Below are positions 54,108 through 64,000 of a DNA stretch of 64,000 nt, piece by piece. A model generated the notes under the pieces. The model made no database searches. It saw only the letters and a list, made by a program, of their open reading frames with translations, and had not been told where the DNA came from. This DNA comes from Sabellastarte sp. h YS-2021 (taxonomy: Eukaryota; Annelida; Polychaeta; Sabellida; Sabellidae). A program made the translations under genes and the position numbers. Each line of letters begins with the position of its first letter. The stretch's first letter is position 1. The stretch spans positions 119,671,530-119,735,529 of the forward strand of contig OZ024931.1 of NCBI GenBank assembly GCA_964017235.1, given 5' to 3'.

Positions 54108-54117
54108 TCTCGCGAGT
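54108..54117. promoter_or_regulatory. CTCGCGAG element, possible BANP-type CGCG motif
   Basis: Each monomer holds one 8 bp palindrome CTCGCGAG with two CpGs. In A copies it extends to TCTCGCGAGA (410-419, 1096-1105), which equals the published binding consensus of the vertebrate CpG-island factor BANP. B copies read TCTCGCGAGT, one base off. One B copy (43294) has lost a CpG. Binding is inference; only the motif is seen. Confidence 0.45.
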
Positions 54118-54145
54118 GTGGGAGCCACTTAGAGAGAATTAAGTA

Positions 54146-54167
54146 GTGTATTCCTTAAGAAATACAC
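54146..54167. repeat. Inverted repeat 4 (7 bp arms, 8 bp loop)
   Basis: GTGTATT (54146-54152) and AATACAC (54161-54167) flank CCTTAAGA. The whole 22 bp is a palindrome apart from one mismatched pair. It is identical in A and B. Confidence 0.8.
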
Positions 54168-54374
54168 ACCAAGCTCAAAATACATGTCTTGGGAGTGCAT
54201 GTAGCGAGGGTACCACTAAATGGCAATTCAGCCCCAAAACACCCCTTAAGGCTGTTATATCTGGCTCAAATTTTCACAGAAAATTCAGTTTATACCAGAG
54301 AATAAAATTGTATTGGTCTGAACCACTCGAGAGCCATTTTAGGAATTTCAGTTCCGGGGTGTGGGGCTGGTCTG

Positions 54375-54388
54375 CCCCCCATGGGGGG
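54375..54388. repeat. C6-ATG-G6 palindrome at the monomer boundary
   Basis: CCCCCCATGGGGGG is a perfect 14 bp palindrome. It is the length-variable point of the array: C5 at 2323-2327, C7 at 45585-45591, G5 near 15849-15853 and G7 at 51678-51684, while A copies have C18 with ATGTGGGGG. A G to T at 46950 breaks it once. It was used as the monomer boundary here, which is a convention only. Confidence 0.88.
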
Positions 54389-57092
54389 TTATGTCAAGTA
54401 TATCATAATGTATCAAATCTGAAGACCAAAATTAATTTCAGTTATGTTTTGACAATAAAAGATGACATTTTAGGCGCATTTGGAGCATTACATCTCTGAA
54501 CAGAAATTATTTAACCCAAATAGGGCTGTTAAATGGTCAAAAATAGATGCGTAACAGCCCCAATGAGAACAAAATGTTGGTCTATAATCCTGAAATTTGG
54601 CCAGAAAATCCTCTGTAACTAGCTAAATCTGACTGCACAGGTTTCAGGATTACATCTGGTATAGCAGTGACTACTTGTGTGGTATTTGGACTCCAGCAGG
54701 CCTGTAATATGCCTGCTGGGGGGTGCATTAACATATACTCATATTTTGCCCAATCAGACAGATGTAAGGCTCTAAACCACATTTCTCGCGAGTGTGGGAG
54801 CCACTTAGAGAGAATTAAGTAGTGTATTCCTTAAGAAATACACACCAAGCTCAAAATACATGTCTTGGGAGTGCATGTAGCGAGGGTACCACTAAATGGC
54901 AATTCAGCCCCAAAACACCCCTTAAGGCTGTTATATCTGGCTCAAATTTTCACAGAAAATTCAGTTTATACCAGAGAATAAAATTGTATTGGTCTGAACC
55001 ACTCGAGAGCCATTTTAGGAATTTCAGTTCCGGGGTGTGGGGCGGGTCTGCCCCCCATGGGGGGTTATGTCAAGTATATCATAATGTATCAAATCTGAAG
55101 ACCAAAATTAATTTCAGTTATGTTTTGACAATAAAAGATGACATTTTAGGCGCATTTGGAGCATTACATCTCTGAACAGAAATTATTTAACCCAAATAGG
55201 GCTGTTAAATGGTCAAAAATAGATGCGTAACAGCCCCAATGAGAACAAAATGTTGGTCTATAATCCTGAAATTTGGCCAGAAAATCCTCTGTAACTAGCT
55301 AAATCTGACTGCACAGGTTTCAGGATTACATCTGGTATAGCAGTGACTACTTGTGTGGTATTTGGACTCCAGCAGGCCTGTAATATGCCTGCTGGGGGGT
55401 GCATTAACATATACTCATATTTTGCCCAATCAGACAGATGTAAGGCTCTAAACCACATTTCTCGCGAGTGTGGGAGCCACTCAGAGAGAATTAAGTAGTG
55501 TATTCCTTAAGAAATACACACCAAGCTCAAAATACATGTCTTGGGAGTGCATGTAGCGAGGGTACCACTAAATGGCAATTCAGCCCCAAAACACCCCTTA
55601 AGGCTGTTATATCTGGCTCAAATTTTCACAGAAAATTCAGTTTATACCAGAGAATAAAATTGTATTGGTCTGAACCACTCGAGAGCCATTTTAGGAATTT
55701 CAGTTCCGGGGTGTGGGGCTGGTCTGCCCCCCATGGGGGGTTATGTCAAGTATATCATAATGTATCAAATCTGAAGACCAAAATTAATTTCAGTTATGTT
55801 TTGACAATAAAAGATGACATTTTAGGCGCATTTGGAGCATTACATCTCTGAACAGAAATTATTTAACCCAAATAGGGCTGTTAAATGGTCAAAAGTAGAT
55901 GCGTAACAGCCCCAATGAGAACAAAATGTTGGTCTATAATCCTGAAATTTGGCCAGAAAATCCTCTGTAATTAGCTAAATCTGACTGCACAGGTTTCAGG
56001 ATTACATCTGGTATAGCAGTGACTACTTGTGTGGTATTTGGACTCCAGCAGGCCTGTAATATGCCTGCTGGGGGGTGCATTAACATATACTCATATTTTG
56101 CCCAATCAGACAGATGTAAGGCTCTAAACCACATTTCTCGCGAGTGTGGGAGCCACTCAGAGAGAATTAAGTAGTGTATTCCTTAAGAAATACACACCAA
56201 GCTCAAAATACATGTCTTGGGAGTGCATGTAGCGAGGGTACCACTAAATGGCAATTCAGCCCCAAAACACCCCTTAAGGCTGTTATATCTGGCTCAAATT
56301 TTCACAGAAAATTCAGTTTATACCAGAGAATAAAATTGTATTGGTCTGAACCACTCGAGAGCCATTTTAGGAATTTCAGTTCCGGGGTGTGGGGCTGGTC
56401 TGCCCCCCATGGGGGGTTATGTCAAGTATATCATAATGTATCAAATCTGAAGACCAAAATTAATTTCAGTTATGTTTTGACAATAAAAGATGACATTTTA
56501 GGCGCATTTGGAGCATTACATCTCTGAACAGAAATTATTTAACCCAAATAGGGCTGTTAAATGGTCAAAAGTAGATGCGTAACAGCCCCAATGAGAACAA
56601 AATGTTGGTCTATAATCCTGAAATTTGGCCAGAAAATCCTCTGTAATTAGCTAAATCTGACTGCACAGGTTTCAGGATTACATCTGGTATAGCAGTGACT
56701 ACTTGTGTGGTATTTGGACTCCAGCAGGCCTGTAATATGCCTGCTGGGGGGTGCATTAACATATACTCATATTTTGCCCAATCAGACAGATGTAAGGCTC
56801 TAAACCACATTTCTCGCGAGTGTGGGAGCCACTCAGAGAGAATTAAGTAGTGTATTCCTTAAGAAATACACACCAAGCTCAAAATACATGTCTTGGGAGT
56901 GCATGTAGCGAGGGTACCACTAAATGGCAATTCAGCCCCAAAACACCCCTTAAGGCTGTTATATCTGGCTCAAATTTTCACAGAAAATTCAGTTTATACC
57001 AGAGAATAAAATTGTATTGGTCTGAACCACTCGAGAGCCATTTTAGGAATTTCAGTTCCGGGGTGTGGGGCTGGTCTGCCCCCCATGGGGGG

Positions 57093-60000
57093 TTATGTCA
57101 AGTATATCATAATGTATCAAATCTGAAGACCAAAATTAATTTCAGTTATGTTTTGACAATAAAAGATGACATTTTAGGCGCATTTGGAGCATTACATCTC
57201 TGAACAGAAATTATTTAACCCAAATAGGGCTGTTAAATGGTCAAAAATAGATGCGTAACAGCCCCAATGAGAACAAAATGTTGGTCTATAATCCTGAAAT
57301 TTGGCCAGAAAATCCTCTGTAACTAGCTAAATCTGACTGCACAGGTTTCAGGATTACATCTGGTATAGCAGTGACTACTTGTGTGGTATTTGGACTCCAG
57401 CAGGCCTGTAATATGCCTGCTGGGGGGTGCATTAACATATACTCATATTTTGCCCAATCAGACAGATGTAAGGCTCTAAACCACATTTCTCGCGAGTGTG
57501 GGAGCCACTTAGAGAGAATTAAGTAGTGTATTCCTTAAGAAATACACACCAAGCTCAAAATACATGTCTTGGGAGTGCATGTAGCGAGGGTACCACTAAA
57601 TGGCAATTCAGCCCCAAAACACCCCTTAAGGCTGTTATATCTGGCTCAAATTTTCACAGAAAATTCAGTTTATACCAGAGAATAAAATTGTATTGGTCTG
57701 AACCACTCGAGAGCCATTTTAGGAATTTCAGTTCCGGGGTGTGGGGCTGGTCTGCCCCCCATGGGGGGTTATGTCAAGTATATCATAATGTATCAAATCT
57801 GAAGACCAAAATTAATTTCAGTTATGTTTTGACAATAAAAGATGACATTTTAGGCGCATTTGGAGCATTACATCTCTGAACAGAAATTATTTAACCCAAA
57901 TAGGGCTGTTAAATGGTCAAAAATAGATGCGTAACAGCCCCAATGAGAACAAAATGTTGGTCTATAATCCTGAAATTTGGCCAGAAAATCCTCTGTAACT
58001 AGCTAAATCTGACTGCACAGGTTTCAGGATTACATCTGGTATAGCAGTGACTACTTGTGTGGTATTTGGACTCCAGCAGGCCTGTAATATGCCTGCTGGG
58101 GGGTGCATTAACATATACTCATATTTTGCCCAATCAGACAGATGTAAGGCTCTAAACCACATTTCTCGCGAGTGTGGGAGCCACTTAGAGAGAATTAAGT
58201 AGTGTATTCCTTAAGAAATACACACCAAGCTCAAAATACATGTCTTGGGAGTGCATGTAGCGAGGGTACCACTAAATGGCAATTCAGCCCCAAAACACCC
58301 CTTAAGGCTGTTATATCTGGCTCAAATTTTCACAGAAAATTCAGTTTATACCAGAGAATAAAATTGTATTGGTCTGAACCACTCGAGAGCCATTTTAGGA
58401 ATTTCAGTTCCGGGGTGTGGGGCGGGTCTGCCCCCCATGGGGGGTTATGTCAAGTATATCATAATGTATCAAATCTGAAGACCAAAATTAATTTCAGTTA
58501 TGTTTTGACAATAAAAGATGACATTTTAGGCGCATTTGGAGCATTACATCTCTGAACAGAAATTATTTAACCCAAATAGGGCTGTTAAATGGTCAAAAAT
58601 AGATGCGTAACAGCCCCAATGAGAACAAAATGTTGGTCTATAATCCTGAAATTTGGCCAGAAAATCCTCTGTAACTAGCTAAATCTGACTGCACAGGTTT
58701 CAGGATTACATCTGGTATAGCAGTGACTACTTGTGTGGTATTTGGACTCCAGCAGGCCTGTAATATGCCTGCTGGGGGGTGCATTAACATATACTCATAT
58801 TTTGCCCAATCAGACAGATGTAAGGCTCTAAACCACATTTCTCGCGAGTGTGGGAGCCACTCAGAGAGAATTAAGTAGTGTATTCCTTAAGAAATACACA
58901 CCAAGCTCAAAATACATGTCTTGGGAGTGCATGTAGCGAGGGTACCACTAAATGGCAATTCAGCCCCAAAACACCCCTTAAGGCTGTTATATCTGGCTCA
59001 AATTTTCACAGAAAATTCAGTTTATACCAGAGAATAAAATTGTATTGGTCTGAACCACTCGAGAGCCATTTTAGGAATTTCAGTTCCGGGGTGTGGGGCT
59101 GGTCTGCCCCCCATGGGGGGTTATGTCAAGTATATCATAATGTATCAAATCTGAAGACCAAAATTAATTTCAGTTATGTTTTGACAATAAAAGATGACAT
59201 TTTAGGCGCATTTGGAGCATTACATCTCTGAACAGAAATTATTTAACCCAAATAGGGCTGTTAAATGGTCAAAAGTAGATGCGTAACAGCCCCAATGAGA
59301 ACAAAATGTTGGTCTATAATCCTGAAATTTGGCCAGAAAATCCTCTGTAATTAGCTAAATCTGACTGCACAGGTTTCAGGATTACATCTGGTATAGCAGT
59401 GACTACTTGTGTGGTATTTGGACTCCAGCAGGCCTGTAATATGCCTGCTGGGGGGTGCATTAACATATACTCATATTTTGCCCAATCAGACAGATGTAAG
59501 GCTCTAAACCACATTTCTCGCGAGTGTGGGAGCCACTCAGAGAGAATTAAGTAGTGTATTCCTTAAGAAATACACACCAAGCTCAAAATACATGTCTTGG
59601 GAGTGCATGTAGCGAGGGTACCACTAAATGGCAATTCAGCCCCAAAACACCCCTTAAGGCTGTTATATCTGGCTCAAATTTTCACAGAAAATTCAGTTTA
59701 TACCAGAGAATAAAATTGTATTGGTCTGAACCACTCGAGAGCCATTTTAGGAATTTCAGTTCCGGGGTGTGGGGCTGGTCTGCCCCCCATGGGGGGTTAT
59801 GTCAAGTATATCATAATGTATCAAATCTGAAGACCAAAATTAATTTCAGTTATGTTTTGACAATAAAAGATGACATTTTAGGCGCATTTGGAGCATTACA
59901 TCTCTGAACAGAAATTATTTAACCCAAATAGGGCTGTTAAATGGTCAAAAGTAGATGCGTAACAGCCCCAATGAGAACAAAATGTTGGTCTATAATCCTG

Positions 60001-60472
60001 AAATTTGGCCAGAAAATCCTCTGTAATTAGCTAAATCTGACTGCACAGGTTTCAGGATTACATCTGGTATAGCAGTGACTACTTGTGTGGTATTTGGACT
60101 CCAGCAGGCCTGTAATATGCCTGCTGGGGGGTGCATTAACATATACTCATATTTTGCCCAATCAGACAGATGTAAGGCTCTAAACCACATTTCTCGCGAG
60201 TGTGGGAGCCACTCAGAGAGAATTAAGTAGTGTATTCCTTAAGAAATACACACCAAGCTCAAAATACATGTCTTGGGAGTGCATGTAGCGAGGGTACCAC
60301 TAAATGGCAATTCAGCCCCAAAACACCCCTTAAGGCTGTTATATCTGGCTCAAATTTTCACAGAAAATTCAGTTTATACCAGAGAATAAAATTGTATTGG
60401 TCTGAACCACTCGAGAGCCATTTTAGGAATTTCAGTTCCGGGGTGTGGGGCTGGTCTGCCCCCCATGGGGGG
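57093..60472 (+). repeat. Higher-order repeat copy 2 (five monomers, 3380 bp)
   Basis: Same order of types (ACT, ACT, ACC, GTC, GTC) and the same marker at 58424, exactly 3380 bp after the first. All fifteen typed sites and the marker agree with copy 1. Confidence 0.9.
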
Positions 60473-63400
60473 TTATGTCAAGTATATCATAATGTATCAA
60501 ATCTGAAGACCAAAATTAATTTCAGTTATGTTTTGACAATAAAAGATGACATTTTAGGCGCATTTGGAGCATTACATCTCTGAACAGAAATTATTTAACC
60601 CAAATAGGGCTGTTAAATGGTCAAAAATAGATGCGTAACAGCCCCAATGAGAACAAAATGTTGGTCTATAATCCTGAAATTTGGCCAGAAAATCCTCTGT
60701 AACTAGCTAAATCTGACTGCACAGGTTTCAGGATTACATCTGGTATAGCAGTGACTACTTGTGTGGTATTTGGACTCCAGCAGGCCTGTAATATGCCTGC
60801 TGGGGGGTGCATTAACATATACTCATATTTTGCCCAATCAGACAGATGTAAGGCTCTAAACCACATTTCTCGCGAGTGTGGGAGCCACTTAGAGAGAATT
60901 AAGTAGTGTATTCCTTAAGAAATACACACCAAGCTCAAAATACATGTCTTGGGAGTGCATGTAGCGAGGGTACCACTAAATGGCAATTCAGCCCCAAAAC
61001 ACCCCTTAAGGCTGTTATATCTGGCTCAAATTTTCACAGAAAATTCAGTTTATACCAGAGAATAAAATTGTATTGGTCTGAACCACTCGAGAGCCATTTT
61101 AGGAATTTCAGTTCCGGGGTGTGGGGCTGGTCTGCCCCCCATGGGGGGTTATGTCAAGTATATCATAATGTATCAAATCTGAAGACCAAAATTAATTTCA
61201 GTTATGTTTTGACAATAAAAGATGACATTTTAGGCGCATTTGGAGCATTACATCTCTGAACAGAAATTATTTAACCCAAATAGGGCTGTTAAATGGTCAA
61301 AAATAGATGCGTAACAGCCCCAATGAGAACAAAATGTTGGTCTATAATCCTGAAATTTGGCCAGAAAATCCTCTGTAACTAGCTAAATCTGACTGCACAG
61401 GTTTCAGGATTACATCTGGTATAGCAGTGACTACTTGTGTGGTATTTGGACTCCAGCAGGCCTGTAATATGCCTGCTGGGGGGTGCATTAACATATACTC
61501 ATATTTTGCCCAATCAGACAGATGTAAGGCTCTAAACCACATTTCTCGCGAGTGTGGGAGCCACTTAGAGAGAATTAAGTAGTGTATTCCTTAAGAAATA
61601 CACACCAAGCTCAAAATACATGTCTTGGGAGTGCATGTAGCGAGGGTACCACTAAATGGCAATTCAGCCCCAAAACACCCCTTAAGGCTGTTATATCTGG
61701 CTCAAATTTTCACAGAAAATTCAGTTTATACCAGAGAATAAAATTGTATTGGTCTGAACCACTCGAGAGCCATTTTAGGAATTTCAGTTCCGGGGTGTGG
61801 GGCGGGTCTGCCCCCCATGGGGGGTTATGTCAAGTATATCATAATGTATCAAATCTGAAGACCAAAATTAATTTCAGTTATGTTTTGACAATAAAAGATG
61901 ACATTTTAGGCGCATTTGGAGCATTACATCTCTGAACAGAAATTATTTAACCCAAATAGGGCTGTTAAATGGTCAAAAATAGATGCGTAACAGCCCCAAT
62001 GAGAACAAAATGTTGGTCTATAATCCTGAAATTTGGCCAGAAAATCCTCTGTAACTAGCTAAATCTGACTGCACAGGTTTCAGGATTACATCTGGTATAG
62101 CAGTGACTACTTGTGTGGTATTTGGACTCCAGCAGGCCTGTAATATGCCTGCTGGGGGGTGCATTAACATATACTCATATTTTGCCCAATCAGACAGATG
62201 TAAGGCTCTAAACCACATTTCTCGCGAGTGTGGGAGCCACTCAGAGAGAATTAAGTAGTGTATTCCTTAAGAAATACACACCAAGCTCAAAATACATGTC
62301 TTGGGAGTGCATGTAGCGAGGGTACCACTAAATGGCAATTCAGCCCCAAAACACCCCTTAAGGCTGTTATATCTGGCTCAAATTTTCACAGAAAATTCAG
62401 TTTATACCAGAGAATAAAATTGTATTGGTCTGAACCACTCGAGAGCCATTTTAGGAATTTCAGTTCCGGGGTGTGGGGCTGGTCTGCCCCCCATGGGGGG
62501 TTATGTCAAGTATATCATAATGTATCAAATCTGAAGACCAAAATTAATTTCAGTTATGTTTTGACAATAAAAGATGACATTTTAGGCGCATTTGGAGCAT
62601 TACATCTCTGAACAGAAATTATTTAACCCAAATAGGGCTGTTAAATGGTCAAAAGTAGATGCGTAACAGCCCCAATGAGAACAAAATGTTGGTCTATAAT
62701 CCTGAAATTTGGCCAGAAAATCCTCTGTAATTAGCTAAATCTGACTGCACAGGTTTCAGGATTACATCTGGTATAGCAGTGACTACTTGTGTGGTATTTG
62801 GACTCCAGCAGGCCTGTAATATGCCTGCTGGGGGGTGCATTAACATATACTCATATTTTGCCCAATCAGACAGATGTAAGGCTCTAAACCACATTTCTCG
62901 CGAGTGTGGGAGCCACTCAGAGAGAATTAAGTAGTGTATTCCTTAAGAAATACACACCAAGCTCAAAATACATGTCTTGGGAGTGCATGTAGCGAGGGTA
63001 CCACTAAATGGCAATTCAGCCCCAAAACACCCCTTAAGGCTGTTATATCTGGCTCAAATTTTCACAGAAAATTCAGTTTATACCAGAGAATAAAATTGTA
63101 TTGGTCTGAACCACTCGAGAGCCATTTTAGGAATTTCAGTTCCGGGGTGTGGGGCTGGTCTGCCCCCCATGGGGGGTTATGTCAAGTATATCATAATGTA
63201 TCAAATCTGAAGACCAAAATTAATTTCAGTTATGTTTTGACAATAAAAGATGACATTTTAGGCGCATTTGGAGCATTACATCTCTGAACAGAAATTATTT
63301 AACCCAAATAGGGCTGTTAAATGGTCAAAAGTAGATGCGTAACAGCCCCAATGAGAACAAAATGTTGGTCTATAATCCTGAAATTTGGCCAGAAAATCCT

Positions 63401-63852
63401 CTGTAATTAGCTAAATCTGACTGCACAGGTTTCAGGATTACATCTGGTATAGCAGTGACTACTTGTGTGGTATTTGGACTCCAGCAGGCCTGTAATATGC
63501 CTGCTGGGGGGTGCATTAACATATACTCATATTTTGCCCAATCAGACAGATGTAAGGCTCTAAACCACATTTCTCGCGAGTGTGGGAGCCACTCAGAGAG
63601 AATTAAGTAGTGTATTCCTTAAGAAATACACACCAAGCTCAAAATACATGTCTTGGGAGTGCATGTAGCGAGGGTACCACTAAATGGCAATTCAGCCCCA
63701 AAACACCCCTTAAGGCTGTTATATCTGGCTCAAATTTTCACAGAAAATTCAGTTTATACCAGAGAATAAAATTGTATTGGTCTGAACCACTCGAGAGCCA
63801 TTTTAGGAATTTCAGTTCCGGGGTGTGGGGCTGGTCTGCCCCCCATGGGGGG
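60473..63852 (+). repeat. Higher-order repeat copy 3 (five monomers, 3380 bp)
   Basis: Same order of types and the same marker at 61804, again exactly 3380 bp on. The window ends 148 bp into the next monomer, before any typing site, so continuation of the higher-order array beyond 64000 cannot be judged. Confidence 0.9.
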
Positions 63853-64000
63853 TTATGTCAAGTATATCATAATGTATCAAATCTGAAGACCAAAATTAAT
63901 TTCAGTTATGTTTTGACAATAAAAGATGACATTTTAGGCGCATTTGGAGCATTACATCTCTGAACAGAAATTATTTAACCCAAATAGGGCTGTTAAATGG
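63853..64000 (+). repeat. Partial B monomer at the right window edge
   Basis: These are the first 148 bp of the next monomer, cut by the window end before the first typing site at position 155. The array continues beyond the window. Confidence 0.95.

Larger units (their letters stand above)
53713..54388 (+). repeat. Reference B monomer used for internal landmarks
   Basis: This ACT-type copy is used here to place internal features; add multiples of 676 for other copies. Variable sites are 53867 (position 155), 53943 (position 231) and 54130 (position 418). Two AATAAA hexamers lie at 53778 and 54301. GGTACC, CTCGAG and CCATGG each occur once as far as I saw. The first half (53713-54047) and second half (54048-54388) both end in GGGGGG and share a chain of further matches (see findings). 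Confidence 0.9.
53713..57092 (+). repeat. Higher-order repeat copy 1 (five monomers, 3380 bp)
   Basis: The five monomers have types ACT, ACT, ACC, GTC, GTC. The second carries a marker T to G at 55044 (GGGCTGG becomes GGGCGGG, monomer position 656). This marker was not seen outside the three higher-order copies. Confidence 0.9.
1526..64000 (+). repeat. Main satellite array, subfamily B (676 bp monomer, 92 whole copies)
   Basis: The array is perfectly head to tail. Monomer starts (TTATGTCAAG) lie at 1661, 2336, 3012, 3688 and so on to 63853, every 676 bp. Four copies differ in length by one base: 675 bp for the monomers ending at 2335 and near 15855, and 677 bp for those ending near 45599 and 51684. 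All four changes are in the C6-ATG-G6 block. Ninety-two whole monomers span 1661-63852, with a 135 bp tail before and a 148 bp head after. Copies differ mainly at three two-allele sites (monomer positions 155 G/A, 231 T/C, 418 C/T) plus rare private changes. The unit length is not a multiple of three, so no reading frame passes through successive units. No known RNA gene, transposon terminus or protein domain was recognised. Confidence 0.98.

Noticed and set aside
53778-54306. AATAAA hexamers (53778, 54301) as polyadenylation signals
   Set aside because: The hexamer is common in AT-rich DNA and there is no associated gene or transcript evidence.
53713-54388. Tandemly repeated RNA gene (5S rRNA, tRNA, U snRNA) or histone-type cluster as the source of the repeat
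   Set aside because: No 5S internal control region, tRNA A/B boxes, snRNA core sequence or histone coding sequence was recognised on either strand.
53713-54388. CENP-B box
   Set aside because: I looked for the TTCG....CGGG pattern on both strands and saw none, so a centromeric role cannot be argued from that motif.
1661-64000. CRISPR-like or other prokaryotic direct-repeat array
   Set aside because: The repeat is 676 bp with no unique spacers, and the whole unit is repeated.

Overview
The window is one continuous stretch of satellite DNA. It holds no supportable protein gene, RNA gene or transposon. Everything readable is the same monomer repeated head to tail in one orientation, 676 bp in the main form, interrupted once by 200 N. 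The array runs off both window ends. This is eukaryotic heterochromatin-type sequence, typical of a centromeric, pericentromeric or subtelomeric block in a large genome. I do not recognise the satellite family and cannot name the organism. A CGCG motif known from animal promoters hints weakly at a metazoan.

Layout: (1) 1-1325, a diverged 'A' subfamily with a 686 bp monomer (one whole copy, 16-701, flanked by partial ones) and an 18-base C tract. (2) 1326-1525, an assembly gap. (3) 1526-64000, the 'B' subfamily: the tail of one monomer (1526-1660), 92 whole monomers (1661-63852) and a 148 bp partial one. A and B differ at about 20 substitutions, three single-base indels and the C/G tract. B monomers differ from each other at only a few sites.

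B monomers can be typed at three recurrent two-allele sites. In monomer coordinates, with position 1 the TTATGTCAAG after the C6-ATG-G6 block, these are 155 (G/A), 231 (T/C) and 418 (C/T). Written in that order, the types fall into blocks. GTC and ACT/ACC roughly alternate at 1661-16530. AC-type monomers fill 16531-21938. Mixed types follow, with a four-monomer pattern at 25995-31402. An ACC-dominated run covers 34107-42218 and a run of eight ACT monomers covers 46952-52360. At 53713-63852 there are three consecutive copies of a 3380 bp, five-monomer higher-order repeat (ACT, ACT with a T-to-G marker, ACC, GTC, GTC). This is the pattern expected of unequal exchange and local amplification.

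The monomer has hidden internal structure. Its two halves (335 and 341 bp) share a collinear chain of short matches, so the 676 bp unit looks like an old dimer of a unit of about 340 bp, and a weaker signal suggests a still shorter ancestor. Each monomer also carries four perfect inverted repeats with 7-11 bp arms, a 14 bp CCCCCCATGGGGGG palindrome and a CTCGCGAG element. The open reading frames that recur in every copy are by-products of the repetition: the longer one has no ATG, and the shorter one loses its start in the A subfamily.
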